A DNA stretch of 64,000 nt from Lewinella sp. W8. Its GTDB lineage: Bacteria; Bacteroidota; Bacteroidia; Chitinophagales; Saprospiraceae. This document shows positions 1 through 8,819 of the stretch, piece after piece (position 1 is the stretch's first letter; each line of letters starts with the position of its first letter). The stretch is from contig NZ_SNAQ03000012.1 of assembly GCF_004375085.3 (NCBI RefSeq), positions 124,001-188,000 of the forward strand, given 5' to 3'. Below the pieces are notes generated by a model. That model ran no database searches, was not told where the DNA came from, and saw nothing but the letters and a program-made list of their open reading frames with translations. A program made the translations under genes and the position numbers.

Positions 1-2279
1 ACGGCGACGCACGCAACCTTACTGCTTCCTCCGGGGCCGCGGATCGAGCACCCCTCTGGTCGCCCAAAGGCGACCAGATCGCCTGGTTTTCGGACGCCGG
101 CGGGAACGGATACGGCCTGTACCTGAACGATCAGGACGGACGAGGCACGCCCCGGGTCCTGTCCATCGGTGCCTCCAAAATGGCCTGGGACCCGGCCTGG
201 AGTCCGGACGGGAAACACATTGCCTTCACGGATGATGACGTCCGGATTCGGGTCATTAACGTGGAGACGGGAGATCTGAAAACCGTGGACGTCGGCGGTA
301 CCAACCTCGACCGTGGCGGTACCAGCCTGACCTGGTCTCCGGATTCCCGTTATCTGGCCTACGTGAAGTCGGGGGCTAATAATTTTCGGCGGATCATGAC
401 CTGGGACCAGGAAGACGATGAAGTGCGCCCCCTGACGAACGCCTTCGCTGATTCCTTTGCGCCCTCCTGGGACCGTGATAAAAAGCATTTCTATTTCCTG
501 GCCAGTACCAACCTCGCCCTCGGCTCGGGTTGGGCCAATACCAGCGCCATCCAGGCGGACCCCACCTACGCCGCTTACGTGATCGTGCTGCCTTCGGACG
601 AGGATTCCCCCTTCATTCCCCGAAGCGACGAGGAGGAAGTGGAAGAAGAGGAAAAGAAGGAAGGGGACAGTAGCGAAAAAGAAGAAGACAAAGAAGACGA
701 AAAGGAAGAGGGAGAGGCTAAAGAAAAGAAGAAGGATGGCGTCACCATTGACTTTAACCGGCTGGACCGTCGCACCATTGCCCTGCCGGTGCCCACGGCC
801 AATTACCGGCTGACGGCAACCGGTGGACCGGGTAGCCTCTTCCTGGGAGAACGGAAACCCGGTTCTCCGGGACTGACCCTCCATAAATTCACCCTCAAGG
901 AGCGTGAGGCCAAGGAATTCGCTGCGGGAGTCCGGGGACTGGCGGTTTCCGCCGACGGCAAGCAGATGATTCTGCGCAGCGGCCCGGGATGGAAAAGGGT
1001 GAAGACCGGTGGCCCCAGTGGCAAGAACGGGGATTCCTTCAGTCCCAAGTTACGCATGAAGCTCGACCGCATGGCCGAGTGGAAGCAAATGTTTGACGAA
1101 GCCTGGCGCTACGAACGCGATTATTTCTACGATCCGGGCCTGCACGGCCGGGACTGGGACAAAGTGTACGCCCGGTATGCTCCGCTCTTGCCCTACGTTC
1201 GGCACCGGGCGGATCTGACCTACCTGCTGGATCAAATTAACGGAGAACTTAGTGTGGGGCATAGCTTCGTTTTCGGAGGCGATTACCCCGACACGGAGCC
1301 CTCCCAGGTAGGGTTACTCGGAGCAGATTTGGCCATCGAATCCGGCCGTTGGCGGATCACCCGCATCTACACCACCGAGAGCTGGAACCCCGGCCTATCC
1401 AGTCCGCTGGACCGACCGGGACTTGAGGTAAGTGAAGGGGATTACCTGGTGGGGATCAACGGAACCGAGTTGACGGCGACCATGAATCCCTTTGCGCTGC
1501 TAGACGGAACTTCCGGGAAGCAGACGATTCTGCACGTGAATTCCGCGGCCAGCTTTGATGGCCACCGGGAAATTGTCGTGGAGCCCATCCGGAGTGAGAA
1601 TGCTCTGCGGCAGCGGGGCTGGGTGGAAGACAACCGCCGCAAGGTGGATGAACTCTCCGGTGGCCGGCTGGCCTACATCTGGGTACCCAATACCGGTGGA
1701 CCGGGATTCGTGAACTTTAACCGCTACTACTTCGCCCAGCAGGACAAGGAAGGGGCCGTCATTGACGAACGCTTCAACGGTGGTGGACTGCTGGACGATT
1801 ACATGGTTGATCTCATGACCCGATCGCTGCGGGCGGCGATCACCAATGAAGTCCCGAACGGTAAACCTTTCCGTCTTCCCGCGGGCATTCTGGGCCCCAA
1901 GGTGCTGTTGATCAATGAACGTGCCGGATCGGGGGGAGACTTCTTCCCCTGGGTTTTCCGCCAGCAGAAGGCCGGCCCCCTCATCGGGGCGACTACCTGG
2001 GGTGGGCTGGTGAAATCTTCGGTGCATTACGGACTCGTGGATGGGGGAGCACTCACCGCTCCCGACAACGCGGTATTCGATCCGGCGAAGGGGCAGTACA
2101 TCGGAGAAAACACCGGTATTGCTCCCGACATTGCCGTGCGGCAGGATGCCCAGTCGCTCAGTAACGGCCGGGATCCCCAACTGGAACGCGGGGTGCGGGA
2201 AGTCCTTAAAATGCTGGAGGCCCAGCAGAAGACGGAGGTGAAGAATCCTCCCTACCCAAAACCGGCGATTAAAAACTAG
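1..2279 (+). CDS. Tricorn-like S41 family protease, 5' truncated by window
   Basis: The reading frame is open from base 3, so the start codon lies upstream; about 758 residues are visible. The N-terminal part shows TolB/WD40-like beta-propeller repeats (WSPKGDQIAW, WSPDGKHIAF, WSPDSRYLAY). A PDZ-like domain follows (about 1300-1530), then a C-terminal S41 tail-specific protease domain. The nucleophilic serine is in AGSGGD (codon 1929-1931), preceded by DERFNGGG. This order is that of tricorn core proteases, which degrade peptides, and of their bacterial relatives, which are often periplasmic; the export signal cannot be checked here. A highly charged Glu/Lys run (627-740) sits between propeller repeats and is probably a surface loop. 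An inverted repeat follows the stop codon. The family is confident; the substrate is unknown. Confidence 0.9.
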   Translation, partial: GDARNLTASSGAADRAPLWSPKGDQIAWFSDAGGNGYGLYLNDQDGRGTPRVLSIGASKMAWDPAWSPDGKHIAFTDDDVRIRVINVETGDLKTVDVGGTNLDRGGTSLTWSPDSRYLAYVKSGANNFRRIMTWDQEDDEVRPLTNAFADSFAPSWDRDKKHFYFLASTNLALGSGWANTSAIQADPTYAAYVIVLPSDEDSPFIPRSDEEEVEEEEKKEGDSSEKEEDKEDEKEEGEAKEKKKDGVTIDFNRLDRRTIALPVPTANYRLTATGGPGSLFLGERKPGSPGLTLHKFTLKEREAKEFAAGVRGLAVSADGKQMILRSGPGWKRVKTGGPSGKNGDSFSPKLRMKLDRMAEWKQMFDEAWRYERDYFYDPGLHGRDWDKVYARYAPLLPYVRHRADLTYLLDQINGELSVGHSFVFGGDYPDTEPSQVGLLGADLAIESGRWRITRIYTTESWNPGLSSPLDRPGLEVSEGDYLVGINGTELTATMNPFALLDGTSGKQTILHVNSAASFDGHREIVVEPIRSENALRQRGWVEDNRRKVDELSGGRLAYIWVPNTGGPGFVNFNRYYFAQQDKEGAVIDERFNGGGLLDDYMVDLMTRSLRAAITNEVPNGKPFRLPAGILGPKVLLINERAGSGGDFFPWVFRQQKAGPLIGATTWGGLVKSSVHYGLVDGGALTAPDNAVFDPAKGQYIGENTGIAPDIAVRQDAQSLSNGRDPQLERGVREVLKMLEAQQKTEVKNPPYPKPAIKN

Positions 2280-2287
2280 ATTATCGG

Positions 2288-2346
2288 GGCGACGGAGCGC
2301 AGGTGCCAGCTTGACTGGAAATTGCCCGGCACCTGCGCTCGTCGCC
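2288..2346. repeat. Imperfect inverted repeat downstream of the tricorn gene
   Basis: The arms 2288-2307 and 2328-2346 pair over 19 bp with one bulged base and a 20-nt loop. The left arm contains GCGACGGAGCGCAGGTGCC. Related sequences occur in other intergenic regions of this window (26269, 33450, 43100, 52808), so this is a REP-like dispersed element that may also act as a weak terminator. There is no T-run after the stem. Confidence 0.6.
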
Positions 2347-2432
2347 TGCTGTAATAACTCGATGCCCCGCGACTTAATCTAGAACCCGGAGGCATCACCA
2401 AAATTCCATCGACCCTGCAATCAACCACCTCC

Positions 2433-3461
2433 TTGAGAATCTTACTTTCCGCAGTTTTTTGCCTGGCCATTTTTGCCTGCGCCCCGGAAGATCCCGTCGA
2501 TCCGACTTACCACATTTCCGGTGCGGTGAACGGTGATTATTCCGGTAACATTTACCTCAGCTACGGTGACTTCCGGGACACCGCCGAGGTAGTGGATGGA
2601 GCCTATACCTTTACGGGCTCGGTGGACAAGCCCGTGCAGGCCTGGCTCACCCTCGAACCACCGGCTAACGTCGCCTGGATTTACCTGGAAAACGGAGAGA
2701 TTTCCGTGGTCGGAGACTTCTGGACTTCCGAACAGAACAACGAAACGTATAATATTTACAATCTCAAGAGCATCGAGGGCTCGGTGGCTCAGCGGGTACT
2801 GGATGAATTCAGCGACTTTGTGAAGGAACACCGTGATTCTTCCCTCTACCCGGACCTTCTCTACGAGCGACTCAATACTCTCGTGGATGCGCACCCGGAA
2901 AATTCCGTGGTGGGTAAACTTCTGGCCGATCAGTGTGCCGGAAGCAGCGTCCTGTCCTTTCCGCAGCTGGAACAACTGGCGGCCAAATTGGATACGGCGC
3001 ACCAGCAGGCCGGGGATCTGAAGATGATTCGAACCGGATTGACGGCCATGGGGAAATACCAGGTAGGGAAACCCTTCCCAGCCTACGCCGATTTGCCGGC
3101 CCATCATCCGGTTACGCCCAATCCATCGGCCTCCCTGACCCTGGTTGATTTCTGGGCGTCCTGGTGCGGTCCCTGCCGGAAGAAGCACCCCGAAATGGTG
3201 GCGCTGGCGACGGAGGCGGCCAATCAGCTCCAAATCATCGGCATTTCCATTGACGAGGACCGGGAAGCCTGGGAGAAAGCCATTCGGGAAGACGGACTGC
3301 CCTGGCTCAATTTATTGGACGATGAACAAATCCTTCAGGAGGAGATGGGAATACAGGTCATCCCCTTCAACTATCTGCTCGATCGGGAGGGCATCATTCA
3401 GGCCGTTAACCTCAGCCTGGAAGAAGTTACTTTGTTTCTGGATGACCAAACGCCATCTTAG
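2433..3461 (+). CDS. TlpA-like thioredoxin-fold lipoprotein
   Basis: A 342-residue protein with a lipoprotein signal peptide (MRILLSAVFCLAIFAC, probable lipid-modified Cys16). An N-terminal DUF4369-like beta region is followed by a helical linker and a C-terminal TlpA/AhpC-TSA thioredoxin domain. The redox motif is WCGPC (Cys245, Cys248) in the context DFWASWCGPCRKKHP, with the conserved cis-proline loop in VIPFNYL. Such proteins are membrane-anchored periplasmic thiol-disulfide oxidoreductases. The start is TTG at 2433, because no in-frame ATG precedes the signal peptide; that start is reasonable but not certain. The gene appears to stand alone, about 150 bp after the tricorn gene. Confidence 0.85.
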   Translation: MRILLSAVFCLAIFACAPEDPVDPTYHISGAVNGDYSGNIYLSYGDFRDTAEVVDGAYTFTGSVDKPVQAWLTLEPPANVAWIYLENGEISVVGDFWTSEQNNETYNIYNLKSIEGSVAQRVLDEFSDFVKEHRDSSLYPDLLYERLNTLVDAHPENSVVGKLLADQCAGSSVLSFPQLEQLAAKLDTAHQQAGDLKMIRTGLTAMGKYQVGKPFPAYADLPAHHPVTPNPSASLTLVDFWASWCGPCRKKHPEMVALATEAANQLQIIGISIDEDREAWEKAIREDGLPWLNLLDDEQILQEEMGIQVIPFNYLLDREGIIQAVNLSLEEVTLFLDDQTPS

Positions 3462-3575
3462 GTTACTGGTAAATTGACAATCAACTTCGAGGGTTAGGGA
3501 AAAAATAATTTGATACAGGTGTAACAAACTGAATTTCCCCTAAATTAAGGGGCAGTTCACCTTACACACTATATC

Positions 3576-3677
3576 ATGTCCGAAAATCGCAATCGCCCGT
3601 TTGTCTGCGTCGCCTGTATCACCTTTTTTCCCCTGGTTTACGTTTTTGGTACCCTAATCAGAATGGCGCTGGGGTAA
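3576..3677 (+). CDS. Possible 33-residue single-pass membrane peptide
   Basis: A short ATG-initiated frame encodes MSENRNRP followed by about 20 hydrophobic residues (from FVCVACITFF to about TLI) and ends in RMALG. It lies alone in the 343-bp gap between the thioredoxin lipoprotein and the GH109-like gene. Upstream at about 3503-3511 is TAATTTG, one base short of the Bacteroidota -7 box. Charged N-terminus plus one membrane segment is typical of small membrane proteins, but a frame this short can arise by chance. The rest of 3462-3805 shows nothing recognisable. Confidence 0.3.
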   Translation: MSENRNRPFVCVACITFFPLVYVFGTLIRMALG

Positions 3678-3814
3678 AAGCGGTCCCTGACCGAAACCTT
3701 ACCCCATACCAGTAGACGTCAGTGACACTGGCGCAGGAAGTTTGACATTTATCCTGTGGTCGATTTGGGGGGAGCGGGGTCGAAGTGTATTTTACCCTCA
3801 AGTAAATGCACATT

Positions 3815-5212
3815 ATGGCTCGTCTGGATCGCAGAAAATTCCTGAAAAAATCTACGCTTGGGGCTGCCGCCCTGGCGGCGGGTGCCCGATTGGCGGGACA
3901 GTCCGATACTCCTTCGTCACGTCCACAGAACGCCCAGTACATGGGGGATTTTGCGGCACCTCCGATAGAAAAAATCCGTGCGGCCTTCATCGGGGTGGGG
4001 GCCCGTGGGGGCTACCACCTGCAATTCTTTGCGGGGCTACCCGGCACGGAAGTGGTGGCCATCAGTGACCTGTATGAGGACAACGTCATGAAATGGAAGT
4101 CCGTTGCCGGTAAAACCGGGGAGCCCGGACAGCACGCCAACGTGGAAACCTATCACGGAGAGGAAGACCTCTGGCGTACGATGCTGCGAGAGGTAAAACC
4201 GGACGTGGTATTCATCTCTACCAACTGGCACAACCACGCCCCGATGGCGATCGCCTCGATGGAAGCCGGCGCTCATGCCTTTGTGGAAGTGCCCATTGCC
4301 GTGACCCTCGATGAGATGTGGCAAATCGTGGATACTTCGGAACGCACCCGCAAGCACTGCATGATGATGGAGAACGTCAATTACAGTCGGGATGAGTTGA
4401 TGTTCCTGAACATGTGCCGGCAGGGGCTGTTGGGGGACTTACTCCACGCCGAGGCCGCCTACATCCACGAATTGCGTTGGCAGATGGCGGAGGAGGAGCG
4501 TGGAACGGGCTCATGGCGGACCCATCACTACGCCAAAAGGAACGGTAATCTTTATCCTACCCACGGACTGGGGCCGGTCGCCCAGTACATGAACCTGGGG
4601 CGGGGAGAGGATACCTTCGGTAGCCTGGTGTCCTTCTCGACGCCGGCCCTGGGCCGGCAGGCCTACGCCAAGAAGAATTACCCGGAAGATCATAAGTGGA
4701 ATGCCCTGGATTTCAAGGGGGGAGATTTGAACACTTCCATCATTAAGACCCAGCTCGGACGAACCATTATGGTACAGTGGGACGAAACCAGCCCCAGGCC
4801 CTATTCCCGGCTGAACCTCATCCAGGGAACCAAAGGAGCCCTGGCCGGATTTCCGACCCGGGTGGCCCTGGAGGGAGGCGTTATGGGGATTACGGAAGAC
4901 CACCATCGTTGGGTGCAGGGAGAGAAGCTGGCGGCGGTCTACGAAAAATACGATCACCCCCTCTACAAGCGACTGAACGATAAGACCAGAAACAGTGGCC
5001 ACGGAGGAATGGACGGTATGATGATGTACCGGATTGTGGAATGCCTTCAGCAAGGCCAACCCCTGGACCAGAACGTATATGAGGGCTGCCTGTGGAGCGC
5101 GGTGGCCCCGCTGAGTGAACGATCGGTGGCCAGCGGGGGGGCTCCGCAACCCTTCCCGGATTTCACCCGGGGTAACTGGGTGGATACCCAGCCGCTGAGC
5201 ATCATCTCCTAG
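3815..5212 (+). CDS. GH109-like Gfo/Idh/MocA-fold glycosidase, Tat-exported
   Basis: A 465-residue protein starting with a twin-arginine signal (DRRKFLKK followed by an Ala-rich hydrophobic stretch). The start at 3815 places the Tat motif directly at the N-terminus; an ATG at 3806 adds only three residues. A Rossmann NAD(P)-binding motif (FIGVGARGGYH) is followed by the Gfo/Idh/MocA C-terminal domain. The segment NLYPTHGLGPVAQYMN and the spacing around it resemble GH109 alpha-N-acetylgalactosaminidases, which use tightly bound NAD in a redox-assisted hydrolysis. Folded export through Tat fits a protein carrying a bound cofactor. Sugar specificity is inferred. The AspH-type gene follows after 15 bp, so the two may be co-transcribed. 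Confidence 0.85.
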   Translation: MARLDRRKFLKKSTLGAAALAAGARLAGQSDTPSSRPQNAQYMGDFAAPPIEKIRAAFIGVGARGGYHLQFFAGLPGTEVVAISDLYEDNVMKWKSVAGKTGEPGQHANVETYHGEEDLWRTMLREVKPDVVFISTNWHNHAPMAIASMEAGAHAFVEVPIAVTLDEMWQIVDTSERTRKHCMMMENVNYSRDELMFLNMCRQGLLGDLLHAEAAYIHELRWQMAEEERGTGSWRTHHYAKRNGNLYPTHGLGPVAQYMNLGRGEDTFGSLVSFSTPALGRQAYAKKNYPEDHKWNALDFKGGDLNTSIIKTQLGRTIMVQWDETSPRPYSRLNLIQGTKGALAGFPTRVALEGGVMGITEDHHRWVQGEKLAAVYEKYDHPLYKRLNDKTRNSGHGGMDGMMMYRIVECLQQGQPLDQNVYEGCLWSAVAPLSERSVASGGAPQPFPDFTRGNWVDTQPLSIIS

Positions 5213-5227
5213 CGTAAAGCCCAGAGC

Positions 5228-5971
5228 ATGGAATCGATTATCGTCAGGGCGACTCCCTTTTTGCGACTGCCATATCAGTTTGACGTGGCCAGAATGGTGT
5301 CCGAACTGGATGACCTGTTGCGTCTTGACTGGAAGGCTCACTACAACGAAGAGTGCTTTTCCGGAAGTTGGCGGGGCATTTCTTTCCTTTCCCCTTCCGG
5401 CCAATTTCAGGACATTACGCTCGGTAACCCGAACGTGGAGGAGCCACTAAAGGCTACCGAGTTATTGGACCGGTGCCCCTATTTCGCTTCCGTATTGTCC
5501 ACCTTTAAGTGTACGCTGACCAGTGCGAGGCTGCTTTGGCTTCGTCCGGGAGCCATCATCAAGGAGCATTCCGACGGGCAGATGGGCTACGAGGACGGCA
5601 ACTTTCGGCTCCATATTCCGGTCAAAACGAACGATGGGGTAGAGTTTGTGCTGGCGGGAGAGCAATTGGTAATGGAACCGGGTAGCTGCTGGTATACCAA
5701 CGTCAATCACCTGCACCGGGTCGTCAACCGTGGCACTACCGATCGGGTGCACCTGGTAATTGATGGTCTGAGAAATTCCTGGACCGATGAGCTGTTCTTT
5801 TCCCTGGCCCCGAAGGAAGAGCTGTTGGCCTCGCCGTCCTATCCGGTCCGTTCGGCCGACCGAGAACGGGTTCTGGAGCAATTGCGTCTTATGGGCGGTC
5901 CCCATCAGGACGAGATCATCGAGCAGCTGTTGGCTTCCTGGGAGGATTCCACTGATCGGCGAAATGCCTGA
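5228..5971 (+). CDS. Aspartyl/asparaginyl beta-hydroxylase-like dioxygenase
   Basis: A 247-residue cytoplasmic protein of the AspH family (Fe(II)/2-oxoglutarate dioxygenases). The double-stranded beta-helix core is visible: KEHSDGQMGYE supplies the first metal histidine, RLHIPVKTN follows, and HRVVNRGTTDRVHLVIDG carries the second histidine and the 2-oxoglutarate-binding arginine. There is no signal peptide. Short bacterial AspH proteins of this size hydroxylate amino acids, peptides or small metabolites; the substrate cannot be read here. It follows the GH109-like gene by 15 bp and converges with the glycosyltransferase gene ending at 5984. Confidence 0.8.
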   Translation: MESIIVRATPFLRLPYQFDVARMVSELDDLLRLDWKAHYNEECFSGSWRGISFLSPSGQFQDITLGNPNVEEPLKATELLDRCPYFASVLSTFKCTLTSARLLWLRPGAIIKEHSDGQMGYEDGNFRLHIPVKTNDGVEFVLAGEQLVMEPGSCWYTNVNHLHRVVNRGTTDRVHLVIDGLRNSWTDELFFSLAPKEELLASPSYPVRSADRERVLEQLRLMGGPHQDEIIEQLLASWEDSTDRRNA

Positions 5972-5983
5972 GAAGATTAGGTG

Positions 5984-7201
5984 CTAGTACGCCAGGGCGG
6001 GCACCGGCTGGAAAGCCGGTGCGGGCATCAGGTTTTCGAAGTGCAGCAGGTACCAGTCGGCGATGTCGGCCATCGGCAGGCCGGCGGAAGCTGCGTAGTT
6101 TTTCTGGGCAAGGTCCAGAATCTGATCCTCGTTTTCGAGCAGCTTCTGAATGGCGTCGGCCAGGCTTTCCACGGATCCGGGCTGGAAGAACTCTCCGGCG
6201 TATCCTTCCTCTTCAATCAGCGTCTTCAGGTCGCCGATGTTGGGCAGGATGCAGGCGCAGCCGTAGCTGCCCGCCTGGTGAAGTACGCCGGAACTTCCGG
6301 TGGTACTCGTGTAGGGGAATACCGTGATGGCGCTATCACCAAATACCGTCGGGACGTCCTCTTCGGCCACGTAGCCCGTAAAGCGAATCTGGTCCACTTT
6401 AGCGTATTGCTGCTTGATCTCCTCGAGGTATCCGACGCGGTTGGGGGAGTCCGTACCGGCGATAACGATTTCAATGTTCTCGTCGGTGCGGCTGCGCACG
6501 AGCTCGACGGCTTCAATCATTTCTTCCACCTTTTTGTAGGTGCCGAATTTCCCGAAGGCCATGATCTGCCGCGGTCCGGCCGGGAGCCGGAAATCGGGCG
6601 TTTCGGTGGTCTCAAAGGTGCCGTGGGGAACCAGGGCCACGTTCTTGGCGCCGTACTTCTTCTCCAGGATGTTGACGTACTTGGAGATGGTTACCGTGAG
6701 CAAATTGGACTGCAGCAGAATGAACGTCAGCAGGGTCCCGATCAGGCCAAAGATGGATTGCAACAGACGGTTATTCGTGATTCCTGCGGAGGAAAGGTCT
6801 ACCGTTTCGGTCAGGTTGTGCAGCAGCACCACCGAAGGGACGCCCATCAGGCGACAGAAGAGGGGCGTGAGGAGTCCTAATCCTGCCGCCAGCTTTTTAT
6901 CTCCGAAGGAGAGGAAGTGAATATTAAAGAAGGCAACGTCGGCTTTGGAGGTCCTAACTGCTTTGAGGATCTTGAATAGATTACTCAGGCTGTTGAATTT
7001 CCAAACGTCCTGCAGGTTCACCGGAACTTTTCCCTCGGGAATCTCGTACTGTTCGCCTTCCGGGAGCTGGTCCGTAATCAGGACAATTTCTTCAATCTGT
7101 TCCTTTTCCCGGAACTGTGCCACCAGGTGGTAGGCATATTCATTGAGGGTACCCTTACTTGGTGGATAGGGTGAGATAAGGGCGATTTTTTGCTTGTGCA
7201 T
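5984..7201 (-). CDS. GT4-type glycosyltransferase
   Basis: About 405 residues with a GT-B fold. The N-terminus (KIALISPYPPSKG) is typical of glycosyltransferase family 4, and the C-terminal half carries the sugar-nucleotide region (FGKFGTYKKVEEMIEA, then PYTSTTGSSGVLHQAGSYG in the acceptor/donor loop). It probably adds a sugar to a lipid-linked or polysaccharide intermediate at the inner membrane. The start at 7201 puts the conserved strand next to the N-terminus; ATG at 7222 is also possible. In both cases the 5' end overlaps the end of the flippase gene, which implies translational coupling. It is the last gene of the minus-strand arm of the polysaccharide locus. Confidence 0.85.
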   Translation of the reverse strand: MHKQKIALISPYPPSKGTLNEYAYHLVAQFREKEQIEEIVLITDQLPEGEQYEIPEGKVPVNLQDVWKFNSLSNLFKILKAVRTSKADVAFFNIHFLSFGDKKLAAGLGLLTPLFCRLMGVPSVVLLHNLTETVDLSSAGITNNRLLQSIFGLIGTLLTFILLQSNLLTVTISKYVNILEKKYGAKNVALVPHGTFETTETPDFRLPAGPRQIMAFGKFGTYKKVEEMIEAVELVRSRTDENIEIVIAGTDSPNRVGYLEEIKQQYAKVDQIRFTGYVAEEDVPTVFGDSAITVFPYTSTTGSSGVLHQAGSYGCACILPNIGDLKTLIEEEGYAGEFFQPGSVESLADAIQKLLENEDQILDLAQKNYAASAGLPMADIADWYLLHFENLMPAPAFQPVPALAY

Positions 7202-8426
7202 CTTCTCGTTGTTTAAGGGCATGAACCACCGTCATGGTGAGGAAGAGTCCTCCCATCAGGATGATCTGCAGGTATATGATGGAAATAATACTGTCGTGGA
7301 AATAGGAGATCAGAATGATCTGCAGGATTCCCGTTATGCCCGAGAGCACCACGGGGAGGTAGTAGTTCAGGGATAGGTAGTAGTAGGCGAAGACGTTCGC
7401 GCAGGCGAACAGGGTTGTCGCCAGGGCATAGAGCCAGAGCACCTGGCCAATGCTGTGAAACGCTTGTCCGAAAAGCAGGTGGACAATCAGATCCGAAGCC
7501 CCGAAGCAGGTCATCGTGATGACCACGCCCATCGTCATCACGATGAGCAGGGAGCGGTAGAACAGGTGGCGGTGGGGCTCACCGGCTTTCTCGGCCTGGA
7601 TTACCTTGGGAAAAAGCAGCGTTACGACCGACCAGGTGGCAAAAAATACCACCCGTCCAATGAGCGCCAGCGCTGCGTACAGTCCGGCTTCTTCGGCATT
7701 AAAGTAATGCTTTACCAGAATGACGTCACTGTGACTGATGAGAATCTGACTGAGTTCATAGGCTCCCATCACCAGGATAAAGTTGATCATCCCGCGACGG
7801 AGCTTCCGGGAAGGAAGCCCGGTGGGGAGTGATTTCTCCAGTTTGAAGGTGGGCACGTAAGCCGCCACAAAGGCGGCCAGGAAACCCAGGGTAACCGCCA
7901 GCGTAGCCCAGTCGCCGCCCAGGGTGATGAGCAGACCGATGAGTAGGCAGGTGATGACCAGCCGGCCAAGCATTTCCAGTAGGTAGCTGGCGGCCAAGCG
8001 GCCAAATTGAAGATCGCCCTGCAGCAGTCCCCGCCCAACGCTCATCCGCAGGTAGAGGGGGATGGCGGGTGCGAGCACCAGAAAGGGGACGACCGAGCTG
8101 AACTGAAGGTAGTCCCGGAGAATTTCGCTGCCCAGCACCATCACCAGACTAATGACCGTACCCACCAGGGTGGCCCGGTGGAGCAGCCACTTTTTAAACC
8201 CGGCTGCGGAATCCTGTGCGCCAAACTTGGCGGCCGTGAGCTGAAAGCCCAGGGCCACGAAGGACAGCATCAGCACGCCGGTGGCCAGTACGCCAGCCTC
8301 CGCGAAGGCTTCGGGTCCAAGGATGCGCCCTAGGAGCAAGTTGATCAGGTAATTCCCGGCGTTCACCACCACAATGGCGGCAAACAGTAGCGTCGAGGCG
8401 GGGATGGTGAGGTTGCGAATCTTCAT
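7155..8426 (-). CDS. Oligosaccharide flippase (MOP/Wzx-like membrane protein)
   Basis: A 423-residue polytopic protein with about 12 hydrophobic segments. The N-terminus (TLLFAAIVVVNAGNYLINLLLGRILGPEAF) has the pattern of polysaccharide flippases: a first helix, then a conserved loop with R-x-L-G-P-E. Proteins of this superfamily move lipid-linked oligosaccharides across the inner membrane. It sits 9 bp downstream of the STAS gene and overlaps the GT4 gene, so STAS, flippase and GT4 look like one operon. Wzx-type flippases vary strongly in sequence, so the substrate is unknown. Confidence 0.85.
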   Translation of the reverse strand: MKIRNLTIPASTLLFAAIVVVNAGNYLINLLLGRILGPEAFAEAGVLATGVLMLSFVALGFQLTAAKFGAQDSAAGFKKWLLHRATLVGTVISLVMVLGSEILRDYLQFSSVVPFLVLAPAIPLYLRMSVGRGLLQGDLQFGRLAASYLLEMLGRLVITCLLIGLLITLGGDWATLAVTLGFLAAFVAAYVPTFKLEKSLPTGLPSRKLRRGMINFILVMGAYELSQILISHSDVILVKHYFNAEEAGLYAALALIGRVVFFATWSVVTLLFPKVIQAEKAGEPHRHLFYRSLLIVMTMGVVITMTCFGASDLIVHLLFGQAFHSIGQVLWLYALATTLFACANVFAYYYLSLNYYLPVVLSGITGILQIILISYFHDSIISIIYLQIILMGGLFLTMTVVHALKQREDAQAKNRPYLTLSTK

Positions 8427-8435
8427 GACCGGAGA

Positions 8436-8771
8436 TTAGGCGGCTTGCATTCTGCGAATCGGCAGGCAAGTGTGCAGTTTCGTCAGGTTGATGAGTTCAT
8501 CCAGGGGACTGGTTTCTGACAGGATCAGGCTCAGTTGCCGCTGGCGTTGCCGCATCTCACGGGCAATGACCGTAAGGGCGTTCAGGCCCGCTAGGTCAAA
8601 TTTTTCGATCTCCCTCAGGTCGATAATCAGGGGCTGAGGACGGTTGCGGAGGGTCTCGAGGATGCCCTTCTTGAAGTTGATGGCCTCCAGGCCGCTGAGG
8701 TTACCACTCAGGCGCAGCATGCTCACTTCGCAGGGACCGGAAAGGGTAAGTTCTATTTGTAGCGTTGACAT
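8436..8771 (-). CDS. STAS-domain protein without the usual phosphoacceptor serine
   Basis: A 111-residue single-domain STAS protein of the anti-sigma-factor-antagonist (SpoIIAA-like) type: LRLSGNLSGLEA forms the first strands, PLIIDLREIEKFDLAGLNALTVIA the central strand and helix. SpoIIAA-type proteins normally have D-S-S/T-G at the phosphorylation site; here the site reads D59-L60-A61-G62, so the usual Ser/Thr is absent. The protein may therefore act as an unswitched partner-binding module. A single STAS protein (SypA) controls the syp biofilm polysaccharide locus of Vibrio fischeri, which makes its place directly before a flippase notable. The start ATG is at 8771, 24 bp after a strong hairpin. 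Confidence 0.8.
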   Translation of the reverse strand: MSTLQIELTLSGPCEVSMLRLSGNLSGLEAINFKKGILETLRNRPQPLIIDLREIEKFDLAGLNALTVIAREMRQRQRQLSLILSETSPLDELINLTKLHTCLPIRRMQAA

Positions 8772-8795
8772 TGGTCAATGGTTTTTTTTTGAAAG

Positions 8796-8819
8796 GTGGC
8801 GCTCCCGAAGGAGCGCCAC
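8796..8819. promoter_or_regulatory. Perfect 10-bp hairpin upstream of the STAS gene
   Basis: GTGGCGCTCC and GGAGCGCCAC pair perfectly around a CGAA loop. On the minus strand it lies 24 nt before the STAS start and is followed by an A-run rather than a T-run, so it is not a normal terminator for the upstream GT2 gene. A leader or mRNA-stability role is possible. The surrounding gap 8772-9016 holds nothing else recognisable. Confidence 0.35.

Noticed and set aside
5981-6880. 299-residue plus-strand frame opposite the GT4 gene
   Set aside because: Gly/Val/Gln-rich shadow of a GC-rich gene; the minus-strand frame has complete GT4 motifs.
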